DNA of 64,000 nt, from positions 1,563,541 through 1,627,540 of the forward strand of contig NC_019877.2 in assembly GCF_002234675.1 (NCBI RefSeq). The letters run 5' to 3'. Positions 30,931-42,700 of this stretch are shown in pieces (within the stretch, counting starts at the first letter, position 1; each line of letters starts with the position of its first letter). A model generated the notes under the pieces. The model did not search any database. It was not told the DNA's origin and saw only the letters and a program-made list of their open reading frames with translations. Made by a program: the position numbers and the translations under genes. Origin of the DNA: Oryzias latipes. Lineage: Eukaryota; Chordata; Actinopteri; Beloniformes; Adrianichthyidae.

Positions 30931-32883
30931 ATCTCATCTTGCTGACACCTCAGTTAAGTGAAAATCTCTTTTGCTCGTCCAATAAGGCCAAGGATTTGGA
31001 ACAAATCCACCTGAAAACCGCAGCCCTGCAGGAAACGTCAAACAGGAAGGAATGTCTGCTTTGATTTATTGGTAGACGGTCAAAGAATAGAAACTGAGCA
31101 AGCAGGAGTTTGGGGGAACAGGCCAAACAGGTAGAAGGGAAACCACAAGAAGAGACATTGACGAGCACAGATAGGATTGATTATCCATTATGTAAATATC
31201 CTGAAAGTGGACGACAGACTGCAGCAAATGGAGCCACACAGTCGAGCTACGTCCACTCCAGCCTCTGCTACGTGTAAACGACCACTTCCAATGAAAAGTC
31301 TTAGCAAACACACGTATGTGCACGCTTTGAGCGTCCACATTCAAAACTCTCGCATTCACACGCCATATGTAAGTTTATACGACTGTTTTTGGACTCTATG
31401 TACAAAAATGCGGCCATTGAACGCATGTTCTCTCTTCCAACTGTAGGTGGCGAACATGAGCTGGCAAACAGTGGAGAAGCCCCTCCCTGTTTATTCAGTG
31501 TGAACACTGTAGGTTTCATGCATGTTCAGGAATGCGTGTTTCGTCCCCGGTGTGAAACAAAGATAAATGAACAGCAGAGTGAAGAAACGTAGCTGGTCCT
31601 GCAAGTTCTCTGACTCATATCCTGATAAGAAATCCTTCATCTTCTCACTTCAATTCACAACAACCTCCTCATCTTGTTGTGGTGTGGAAAATGTTAGAAC
31701 TGGCATGTTTTTGTTTCTCTTACAGAAAAAGATCCCAAAACATAAATTGTTCTGATGCAGGATGTGTGGTCAGAATGAGACTGGAGGCTTCAAGTCCTTA
31801 TCTCTCTTCTTGTCAGTGAAGACAGCTGAACTTCCAGGATGCTCTGCTGTTTGCGCTCCGTCACAGAATCTTATCAGATTCAGTTTTTTCCTTCCTGCAC
31901 AGACATTTCAAATGTGTTTTGAAAACGCAACTGTATGTGTTTGTCCATTCAGCAGCGCCACTGCTCTGCAGCCGAGCAGCGAAGTCTTTCCTCCAGCATC
32001 ACATGGACGAAGAAGGAGGGACGGCATCAAACTAAGATCTGATGCAGATTCCTGTCAAAGGAAATCTATAGACTGTTGTTTTGCTCTCTGTGGCGTTTCC
32101 AGCTTCAGCACGGGTTCAGGAGGGTTTGTGACTCATCTTCCAGAGGTTAAACACTGATGCCTCACAGGTTCCGGTCCGAACTCATCAATAAGATGTGAAA
32201 GTCAGGTTCTTCCTCTTCATAATGGCTCCTCGTGTCTTTATTGACCGTCTTTGTGCTGCGGTTGCAACACCTGAGCTCAGTTTCATAGCAGGACGAGTGA
32301 ATTCTTCTAGAAAAACAGTCTAGAGATGTTTAAATGTGAAAAGAGATGCTTTCAGAAAACTATAATGTGACTTTAAAACACAGATCAGGTTAAACGTACA
32401 CAAAAAAAAGGTTTTCCAGGTGATAATACAGAAACAAGTTAGAAGAAGAAAACAACACAGAGCAGAATGAGACAATGAGACGAAACCAGCAAACAGCAGC
32501 TCTGACATTTTTAAAGAGAAAGTTGTATCACAATCGGATTCAAGTCCAAACTTAGAAGCATTTTTTGTTTTTTCCCCACAAAAGATGCATAAATGAATAT
32601 TTGTTGAATCTTTAAAATGCATTTTTTGTTTTTGCAAGCATTGAAAGTGTTTTGTTTTTCTGGAGATTGTGACTGTCTTGCAGGGTTGAATGTTGGAACA
32701 TTGCTCACATGAGCAGTAAACTGTTTGACGTCTTTGATAGTTTAGGAGAAACACTCTCACCCACACACAGCTGATGAAGAGACGCTCACACTTCCTTTCT
32801 GCAGCGCATTTGAAGCTCTCGGGTCTCGGGCGGGGCGCCTCATCCGTGTCCTGCAGCTCGCCTGCTGCAGACCCAGCTGCAGG

Positions 32884-34114
32884 ATGAAGGCCCACTGGTG
32901 GAGCTGCCTGTTCGGACTTCTGTGGGTGAACGCTGAGGGGGCGCGCTGGACAGGTGAGTGAGCTTACCTGAGGGAGAAGCCCTAAAGATGCACAGAAGAC
33001 TCTTCAAGCCTGTGTCATCATCTTTTCCTGTTTGCTTCGGCTTCCTGCTGTTTGCGAGCAGAAACTGACAGAAAAGGTGCATGCAGAAATGCAGGCTTAG
33101 CAGAGAAAAAAATGATTTCAGAGCAGAAACTAACTTTATTCATCAAAAAAAGTATTTCCTGTAAAATCTTGACCTTCAAAATCTGTGCTGAGGTTAAAGT
33201 CTGTCCCTCACAGCCTCTCAGCGCCCGGCATCCACGCTGCGGGTGGAGATCAACTCGTCCCTGGAGATCTCCTGCTCCACATCCCTGCCAAACACGCTGG
33301 GCTTGACCCTCTACAGGTCTTTCAAGGCCAGCACAAAAATTGTGTACCTGTCCTTGGATAAAAGTGGAATCCTCAAGCAAACTCCTGACACAGACTTCAT
33401 AGACAGGGTCCGTGTGACCCGTGAGCGTTCAGATTCGGAGTACGAGGTAACACTGCAGCTGTCTAAGCTGAAGGAGGACGACACCGACTTGTACTACTGC
33501 ACATGGACGTACCTGGACGTCCACAGCGTCAAACATCTGAAAAGCAACGGCACCGTCGTCATCGTCGGAGGTGAAGCAGAATCCATCGGTGTCTGTGGAG
33601 CTCTGATCCGATGTTTTCTGACGTCTCTTCCATGTCTGCCTCAGAGAAAAGGCCTGAGGCCCGATGCCAGATCCTGACGCTGGACCTGGTCTTGGTTTGT
33701 GGGGGAATCACGGCCTTCGTCCTCATCCTGTGCTTCTCTGCGGTGTCTTTCTGGAGGGGCAGACGAGGACAGGTAACGCTGATCCAGGTGTTGTCCCGGC
33801 TGCTTTTTGTGTCAGTGCTGAAGTTGAGTTTCTGTTTCTGCAGATCAAAAGAAGCTTTAGACCCACGGCGCCCCCCAGGCTAGAGAGACCCCACAGACAC
33901 AGATCATGCAGCTGCAACTCACACCCCCCCCAGATCGAATCTTATTTAGTCACATCTTTACAGTCCGCTTACTTTAACAGGTGATCTGCACCAGCAGCTC
34001 AACCTGACTTTTTTTGTGCTTTGCTTCCTATTTTGTTGTATCTACAGAAAAAGTGTGAGCCACCACATCCTGGCCGAGGCGCCGCTCGCCGAAGCGCCGC
34101 TCGCCCTGACTTGA
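32884..34114 (+). CDS. CD7-like single Ig V-set receptor
   Basis: Exons 32884-32953 (signal peptide MKAHWWSCLFGLLWVNAEGA), 33214-33570 (V domain), 33645-33772 (membrane span), 33844-33980 and 34048-34114 (tail) join in phase with GT-AG introns. The V domain has INSSLEISCSTS for the first Cys and LKEDDTDLYYCTW for the DxxxYYC motif. The pattern LYRSF ... VYLSLDKSGILKQTPDTDF ... RVRV resembles mammalian CD7, a T/NK-cell co-receptor. The membrane segment is about LVLVCGGITAFVLILCFSAV, followed by a basic WRGRRGQIKRS. If the last intron is retained, translation stops at 33982-33984 right after YFNR. If spliced, the tail gains KSVSHHILAEAPLAEAPLAL. Tyr residues in IESYLVTS and SAYFNR could be signalling sites but are not clear ITIMs. 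CD7 orthology is likely, not proven. Confidence 0.72.
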
Positions 34115-34254
34115 AAAGCGAAGATGCACAGCCAGCATTATTTCTGTTCTGCACAGCCACTTTTCTTCTGAAGTGAAAAGATGTTTTTTTTTTTTCTTTC
34201 TCCGCTTTGATTTGTAAAGATATTTGAAGTTTTCTTCTGCAACTGTTTCAAAAC

Positions 34255-34260
34255 ATTAAA
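34255..34260 (+). terminator. Poly(A) signal, CD7-like gene
   Basis: ATTAAA lies 141 bp after the spliced stop codon, preceded by a T-rich run at about 34180-34200. It is the closest canonical variant downstream. Confidence 0.45.
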
Positions 34261-34669
34261 TCTGCAAAAACCGTCAGGTTCCTCACAGATTCTTCAACCA
34301 CTTTTAGACATAAGGAGAACAACTGGACCCAATTAAATTAAAAACAAGCTCAGCGGCTCGCATGAAGCTTTCAAAGCAGGAAAATCCGTTTAGAATTGGA
34401 TCAAACTTTTGCTTTATGGGAAGAAAAACAGAGAGCCTTGCACCCAAAAAATACAGTAAAACAAGGCGGGACAACTGAAAAAACTGTCCTCCTCAAAACA
34501 AGTTCCAACTGTTTTTTGACTGAAAGAGCAGATTTTCAACCAGTATGGGAAGAAAAAACTTTTTGTTCCAGCGCTCGTCAAAATTTCACTCACAGGCCAC
34601 AACTAACGTTTTGTTGACCTTTGACCTCATGAAGAAGCCGCCATCTTCAATTAAAAATATACGTGGCAG

Positions 34670-35110
34670 TGTCTGAATTCCCACCCTAACCCCTAACTAC
34701 TAAAAAAACTATCTAGTCCAGCACTATGTGGTGACCTGGATTTTAAAAGCAATTCGAACACCATGCTCACTACTTTTAAAAAATTTGAATTGTGAATATG
34801 ACGTTACAGATTTCAAAAAGCAAAAAATCACATTGGTATGAGCATTTTGCAATGACCATTTATAAATCCATTATGCATTGAAGATAAATATGTTTATGTT
34901 TTAATAAAAAAATACACTTAAATACATTTTCTTTGGAAAAATTGTTCAAATGCAATGCATTGTGGTCTATATTTGCCGATCTAGTGAGCATCGATGCACG
35001 CTGGCCTTTTGCAGAGACTTCTGGGGAAATTTCTAGAGCACTGGGTTTTGGAATTGTACATTGTGACAGCACTACAAAATGATCAACGCACTATGTAGGG
35101 AGGGAGTAGT
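34670..35110. mobile_element. MITE-like element
   Basis: Starts around CCCACCCTAACCCCTAACTA and ends around ACTATGTAGGGAGGGAGTAG, loosely complementary ends. The left-end text recurs inverted at about 38328-38365 inside FDXR intron 2. No coding capacity. The CCCTAACCCCTAAC text is part of this repeat, not a telomere array. Confidence 0.5.
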
Positions 35111-36769
35111 GAAGAAGCTTATAAAGGGGCGTTTCTCTGTTGTTCACAGATTTTTTTATCAGAATATTGTGACAAATTCATAACAAAACTTTGAATGAAA
35201 CAATATAACATACGTAATGAACATATTAAGAATGTAGTTTACAAAAAACCTCCGTTGTCAAGGAAATCTGAAAGTTTACTTTTGTCAATTCTTATAAAAC
35301 TTACATAGACCTGATCATCACCCCCAGAGGACCAAATGGAGATAAACCTTCAGAAAAGCCGGGATTTTGAAAAAAAAAGTGTTATTTTTTTTTAATCCAT
35401 CAATTTGACACAAGCAGCTGTGTGGCTGGGATAAAGGGGGAGAATAAGGCAGACATTACAAGCACTCAGCCAGTGGGGGTAAGGGGGGGAAGTGGTCATA
35501 TAATTCGACTTGCAGCTTTATTAATTATCAAAATTATTTTATTTAACTTTTATTTATCCAGGCAAGAAAGATGAAGAAGAATTTCTTTATTTTCCAAGAG
35601 TGGTCGGGCCAAAGGCTGAATAGAAAATAAAAATAGGTTACAGGAAACAAAGAAAAAACATCAGCAATAGGACAACTAAATGTAAAATCATAAAAAAATC
35701 TTTAAGCATTCTTCTTTAAAATGATTATTATTGACTCCAATAAGGAGGAGAGTTTTACAAATCAACCAGTGAATTTTTCATTGAGTGAATAATGACGTTT
35801 ATAAAGCATAAAGTTTTGTTCTAAATCGAATAGCAGAGAAGGAGATCAGTTCCTTCAACAAATGCTTTAGATGCTGATCTGTAAATGACATCAACATCAT
35901 CAAACATGGATGGACATTTGGACCAAAGGCAGATGAATGAAAGCGGCCCATTCCATAAAGAAAATCTATTTTTGACTTAACCTTCCACTGCTAATACTTG
36001 ATGTTTTCTCAGATTCCAAGATGTTTGTACTGATCTGATCTAAACACGTCCCGTCAAGACAGGAAATGCAAACTATTTGATCCTTTCAAAGATTTCAAAC
36101 TTTGTTTTCAGACATTCAGAATGTTTGAGCAGGTTTGAAGATGTTTTAACTTCCAGACCATTTGATGTTTATCATGTAATTTGAAGAAATTTCAGTCAAA
36201 ACTGGGCAAAATTAAAGTAACCACACCTGTCCATTTATGTAGTAACTATTTTTGTTTTATTGGGGCTTCTGAATGCACTGAGATGATTTAATACGTTATC
36301 TGTAGAAGTTGAGGGAGTAGCATTCATTGACCCTGATTTCCATTTAGTGGATTTTACTTTGCTTATTCAAAGAAGAATGATTACATTTCTGCGTCACTGG
36401 CGCGTGTTTGTACCGGAACGGAAACCTGGGGGGACCTTTAGCGTTCGGCTTCGAGTTTTATCCGGAAAGTTGTTACTGTGGCACAATGTGAAACATCTTA
36501 ATCGGTTTGTATTTATTTCACAGCCGAAATAAAGTGTACATTACATAAATAAATACAAAAAGTAGTGAAGTGAATCCCCGTCGCCTTCTAAAAGGCGTTG
36601 GCGGCAGCCACCGGAGGATTAACGGCTTCCGCCTTGGCTTTTGATCCCGGCTCCGTCCAAGCTGGCCGCAGGAGAAGCGACGTCATGAGGACCTGGGTGC
36701 CAAACACCCAGCCGGCATTGAAGCTTTAGCGAGCCGCTGAGTCCTCGTCCTGCCCGCCCGTGAGGAACC
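35111..36769. other. Intergenic and FDXR upstream region
   Basis: AT-rich up to about 36380, with a fragment at about 35545-35570 of a dispersed repeat (TTTTATTTATCCAGGCAAGA) that recurs near 63785. From about 36400 the GC content rises and CpG steps become frequent up to exon 1 of FDXR, consistent with a TATA-less CpG-type housekeeping promoter. A 7-bp inverted repeat CGCCTTCTAAAAGGCG is at about 36580-36596. Confidence 0.5.
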
Positions 36770-39700
36770 ATGAGCACCTGCAAACGGCTGCTGTCCGACG
36801 TGAAGCTGTGGAGCTTCAGGAGGAGCCGGTGGACGAGCCGAACACACGAAGGTGAGCACCGGAAGCAGTGGCCACCTGCGGCGGGAAAACCCCCTCCGAA
36901 GTCAGCGGGGAATTCATTCTCTTTTAGTTCTTATGGGGTTTATTCTATATAGTTTGTAATTCTGTTATGTTTATCTTAATCTTCGCACTAATGTCGATTC
37001 TCCCTACAATTCGGCTGATAAAGTTTGGTAGTAGATGCTGTTTTTTAAAGGTAAAACCCTTCATCAATTGTGCAAACTTTGTCCTCCTTGGCGCTGCTGG
37101 GAAGTCGAATTAAGGGATGCAGTCATTATGGTGTCCTTACAAATTGTAGATTTTTATTTAAATGACAAATGTAGCGCTTTTCTGAAATGCCTTTTTGAGT
37201 TTGGTGTTAGTTTTCCAGAGTTAATTGGAACTGAAGCATGATGCTAGTGAGCTAACTTCACCATGACCTTTGACCCTGACATTTAAATTTTGTAGTCCTT
37301 ATTTCATGGCTGTAGTCTCTGCTTCATCTCTGTCCTTTCAGGCATAGTTGTGCGTGGAAAGGCCCTTCTGTCTACCTGTCCAAAGGTGTGTGTTGTTGGA
37401 GGCGGTCCAGCAGGTTTCTACACGGCACAGCACCTCATTAAGGTGTGTAGCTGCTAGTCTAACCTACAGATTAGCAAATAATGACATTATTCTTCTATTT
37501 ATGGAGCTGTAATGCGGAGCAAAGTTCATGTAAAGTGTGACTGAAGGCTCGGGGGAAGCTTTCTACTCACACGAGCTCCGAGGGTGACACTTTTTTCAGC
37601 TGGGACTTTGAAACAGTCGGGGTTCTCCAGGGAGTTTCCACATCCATAAATCCACATTTCATCCAGCTGTTGCTCCTGGCTTTTTTCAACAACCTCTCAG
37701 AAATACAAAAGTATGACAGAAACAACAACGGTGATCACACAAAACACACATTTGTGGGGATTTCCTGTTAATCCAGCCTTATTGGAACGACCCGTCTCTA
37801 AATAAACAGTTGATTCATCACTTTTTTTTTTTAAAGAGACAGCTTTATTTATAGAGAGAGTTGGATTTGTGCAATTCTAAGTGGAACATGTCTGTGTTTT
37901 TGTATGGGAAGAATGTGGCGTCAGGGCCGTGCTGCTGTCGGTTCGATGCCGGTGACCTTCAGGTTATCATCAGTTGACCTCTGTGGTCACTTTGTTGTGT
38001 TACTTTTCTAGTCTTGACACGGAGGTCTGCTTGACGTGTGTGTGTTTTTTTTGTTGTATTGACTTTGCTGTGCCTCAGTTTGTCTCTGCAGTCTTCCCTC
38101 CTTTTGAGGTGTTTTGATTTCTTGATCCCACCCTGTTTTTTTATTAAATCAATCATCAACGTTTTTATCTTCAGAAGATGGTGGACTCAGAAATAACGTC
38201 TCAAATTGCTCATATTAATTAGATTTTAACTACGTGAAATTGATGGCATCATACCAGCCGTTTCAAAAAAAAAAGTAGTAAGAGTGGCGTCCGAAGTGCT
38301 TTTAAAGTACCAGGGCTCTAAATATAGTATATAGTTTTTTAGTAGTTGGGGGTTAGGGTGGGATTTCGGTCAGGTTTCATCGAGCTGTTGCCCTTCAGAA
38401 AACACGTCCTGACGTCGACCTCTGCTACAGAAATCCACCAGAATCTCCTCATTCCAGCCGTTACATGAGAAAACGAAAGCTGCCTATTTTTAACACTCAG
38501 ACCTGAAAATCCAGATGATTAACAATGAAAACTGTAAAGAAAACCGAGGATCACGTCTTCGGTTTTTGTGTTTGTAGTTTGGTTTCAGATCGGCTGCTTC
38601 CATTTCTGCACCACAGTTTGGAAGTTGATTTTTTTCAGCCCTTTTGTTTTGGTGGTTAAGGGAAATTGTAAGGGAAGATTTATTGAATGGGTCCGACTCA
38701 AATCAAGTTTAAAAACTTGTCTTTTACAAAGGATGTAGATTACATCAACAAAATAGTTGCAAAAAAATCATGACAGGCTAATCTATCTTCAAACTCCAGT
38801 TTTTATGTTGGCCCTATTTAAATATGATGAATAATGCAGTTTCCCTTAACTTTTCCCTTAACCTGAAAGCAAAAAAAATGCTTTCTAACCTTAAAAGTGG
38901 CAAATAAAAACAATATATAAATAAATATAACAACAAAACCTTCATTAAATATAAATTCTGCGCAATTTCAACGTGTATAAAACTTTATTAGTAGCGTCAT
39001 CTTAACATTAGAATCGCTGGCTTCAGTCTGATTAAATGCATCTTTCTAGTGTAGACTCTTGCATTTTACTTTTATTTTGAAGTCTAATGCTCTCCCTGTC
39101 GGAAGACGCTTGTTTTTGTTCACTTTGCTAACTTTGGGGGTGTCGGTTCAGCGCTGATGTTGGCTGACGGAGCAGCTTCTGGATGACTGAAGCCAGACAG
39201 ATGTGGAGGAGACCATCCAGCAGTTTTTCAAAATAAAACACCCTTCAGGATCATAAAATAAGACACTTTGGTGTCACAGTTTCCTGTGTCAGATCTTTGC
39301 TTTTTTATCTGACGGCTGTGGTTTTCGTCTCACTGCAGTCGACGGGTGTTTTCTATCATTTTATTATTGATTCACTTTCATAAAGCAGAACTAATAACCC
39401 TTTTATACGAGTACAAAGCGTAGAAAAACAGTGGAAATTGTTGAACTTTCGACTGTTGGAAACATTTTAAAGGCGCGGCAGGACTGGGCCTGTCCCACTT
39501 TGTCGTCTTTATGTTCTACATTTGTGGGTTTGAATGCAGGACATGAAAGTGTGCGAGGGCCCCCCCCCACCGGACGTCAAGGCGCTCGCTGGCGCTCTGA
39601 GTTTGACAAGAGTTTCTGCTTTTATTGTTCTATAATAAAAAAAAAAAAAGAAAACGTCTCATATAACCTCAAATCTTTTCCTGCTTTTTTTTAATTTTTG

Positions 39701-42700
39701 GTTCCCTTTAGACCAAAACTACATAAACTCTGAGAACGGCTCCTTTCTCTCTCATGCATCCACGAACAAACAGTGAAACTCTGTTTTAGATGAAAGTTTT
39801 CCTCTTTGCTTTAAAGTGGTTTCCTGTCTTCCAGTCTGTGACTCTTCAGAACTTTAGTTGAGTCAGAAACCTTCGTCTTCCCACAAAAAACAGCAGTTTT
39901 TCTGTCACAAACTACCTAAAAGGGAACTTCTTGGGCCTTTGTTGCCTTTTTTTGGTAAAGGGTGTAAAGCTTTTAACATTTTAGCTTCTTTTGTCTCTGG
40001 ATTTACCAGAACAAAGCCCAAAAAGAGTTCATCAGAGATCTTTGAACTGTTTATGAAAATGTTGAGGTTGAATGAAGAGAAAAACCAGCCGGACTGGACC
40101 TACTATTGTCCATCATTGGACCGTCACATCTCTGTCAGGGAGAAGATCCCCGCTTTGGCCTGAAGGAGCCATAGACGCACTGCAGTTGTTCCTTCACTCA
40201 GACTGACCGCAGAGGAACCAGAACCTCAACCGCTCTTTCAGGACAGGAGAGCTAACGGATGGCAACAGAAAAAGAACGGACGGGTTGTTCTTCTGCGACT
40301 CTAAAAACATGAGCTATGATCAAGTCCTGCAGACAACATTCAAAGCTCCTTAAAAAGCTCAGGAGACACTTTGGAGGGTTGATCTTCTGAACATGATACC
40401 AGCAAAGAACTGGACCTTCAGTGTCTCAGGCTGCAAACTTAAGTCTGGTCCACAAGCGATTGTTTTTTTTTGGGGGGGGGGGGTCTTTGAGCCTCTGCTC
40501 TGCAGGATGAGAAGATCAACCCGCTTGTTGTTAAAGTAAATCTGTTCTCCCTTCAGGCTCGTCAGGACGTCCAGGTGGACGTTTACGAGCGGCTGCCCGT
40601 CCCGTTCGGCTTGGTCCGGTTCGGCGTGGCGCCTGATCATCCGGAGGTGAAGGTGTGTGAAACACAACCGCCAACTGCAGAAACACAACCGCGGACTACA
40701 GAAACACAACCGCCGACTCGTGAGAAAAGGATTCCAACTTTATGATCTGTTCTGTCAATATGAATAAAGAACGTCAGTCAAATAGTCACAGAAATGAGAA
40801 TATTTAACATAATAACTTTTCTAATGTCAACTATCATTTTAAGAAGCGTTCTAGCACTACCAGTGGTCAATACTGTATTTTATTATGTATGTCAAGAGTT
40901 TTGATAACATTTTTCATCAGTGGAAGACCAGGAAAAGAAATTAAGAAAAAAAGGTCATGCTAAATTTTATAGATATATAAACAAAACAGAAACATAATGG
41001 ATTTAAAAGGAAATCTGGTGTTTTTCAAAGACAATTTTAAAATATACCAGATTTTCCAGTAATTTCGTTTTTGAACAATAATAAACAGTAATCATGAAAA
41101 ACAAAGACAAATCTTGGAAAACAAAACAAAAAATGTATAAAAAAATATAAAAAAGATGTTCAAAAAAACACAAAAAAAATTATCTTAATAATAAATGAAG
41201 AAACTTGGGGGGGGGGGTTTAAAATCAAATGGGGGAGGGAGGAGATGGGGAAACACATGTGGCTTTCTGTTATAGTAAGAGTTAACATATTTTTAATTAA
41301 ATAGCATTTATGGTATATCTGTATTAACAGCAACAAGAGTTTGTGGTGTGGTTTCGATTATTCATGTGGAGTTGTGGATTATTCATGTTTTGGTGTAATT
41401 TGTTGACGGTCCCTGCCAGTTTCTGCGGCAGTAGGCGGAGTTTATTTCTCTGAGAACTGCGGTTGTGATTCATTTTCTGCATCAATACGAACAAAAATGT
41501 AATGTTTTATGCTGGACACGGACATGCAGAGCTTTAGGCCGAATCTAAATGTCTTCAGCTTGTAGGACATTATCTCCATGTCTTCAAAGATCTCAAAAAA
41601 TTATTTAAAAAAATAATAATAAAAAATAGGAGGGTATTAAAATGTGTGCTACTATGATAAATCTATAAAAAATATTCAGCTGATAAAACAAATGAATCCA
41701 CAATTGTGTTTTAAGTAAAAATTAAAAGAAAAGACTTGGGTGAATTCTGGTGGTTCTGCTAGCTGACCCGTGACAAAAGGAAGGCGTGTCTTAGAAAAAC
41801 AAGTAAACTAGCAAAACATTAAAGCACCAAAGCAGCACCAGCAGCTTCTAAAAGATCTTTGTTTGACAGATGAAATATGTGATAAAGCTTCCAAAGAAAA
41901 AGACGTCAGACGTAACGCAGCTTTTCCAAGAGCCTCAGGGGTTTCCACACTTTGTCAATGCGAGTTGCTGTAACAGGAGTGCCATTGAGCAATAGTTCAT
42001 GTTGGTTCAGACTCTCAGATAAAAGACATCAAAGCAAAACGAGCCACTTCTGCGGTATTCCTGTCATTTACCGGCCGTCAGTGACGCCGCGTTTCCTAAT
42101 AAAAGGATTGTCCAAAGTCCGGTCAAAATGCAGATCAGTCTCTCAAGATCACATGTGGAAATCAACCTGTCGAAGAATCGGATTCTTTAAAAATATTGTT
42201 ATCCGATTGGTTTTAGAATGTGGAGTTCAATTTTTAAAATAAATTGTAGCGTTTTTCTGAAGATGGAGCTCATTTATGATGAAAATTAGGATTAACATTT
42301 CTGAGTGTTTCTTTTTTCAAACCAGGAGCATATAACAAAAATGCGGTTGTAAAAAGATCATATTTGTGACGTTAAAAAATACGCTGGGCGGGGCTACAAG
42401 CTCCATGCTCCGCCCCTTTCTGGTCATCCACTGTCAGACAAATGGATCCATGAACGTCTTTGTTCTCCTGGTCTGAGCTGGAATCTGACTGCAGATCTGA
42501 ATGTTGTCTGGAATTGCATCCCTTTTTAATCTAATGTCCCATAAATGTTGAGATCCTTCAGCCTTATTTTCAAATGTTTCTATGGTTTATTATTATGGGA
42601 TGTTCTGGTCATGGTTTCAACTTATTATTTAAGTGATTTCCCCCCCGTTAATCTCTTTTTTTCTCCTCAGAATGTCATCAATACTTTCACGCAAACAGCC

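Larger units (their letters stand above)
27599..32883. other. Gene-poor stretch upstream of the CD7-like gene
   Basis: Holds an L1-type tail insertion (28683-28809), a minus-strand open frame of unknown nature (29220-29471), a near-palindrome at 30068-30109 (ACACAAAACAC ... GTGTTTTGTGT), a LINE 3' end (30523-30930) and repeat-like DNA at about 31060-31560. The minus-strand frame at 29220 gives a basic segment LERHKHRRLAHIRAKKQSE that resembles no family I know. The promoter of the CD7-like gene should lie just before 32884. Confidence 0.4.

Noticed and set aside
34672-34700. CCCTAACCCCTAAC text resembling telomere repeats
   Set aside because: Only two imperfect units, part of a MITE-like repeat that recurs inverted near 38345.
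39858-40163. 101-codon plus-strand ORF in FDXR intron 2
   Set aside because: No recognisable domain, flanked by ordinary intron sequence, and not bounded by usable splice sites in phase with FDXR.
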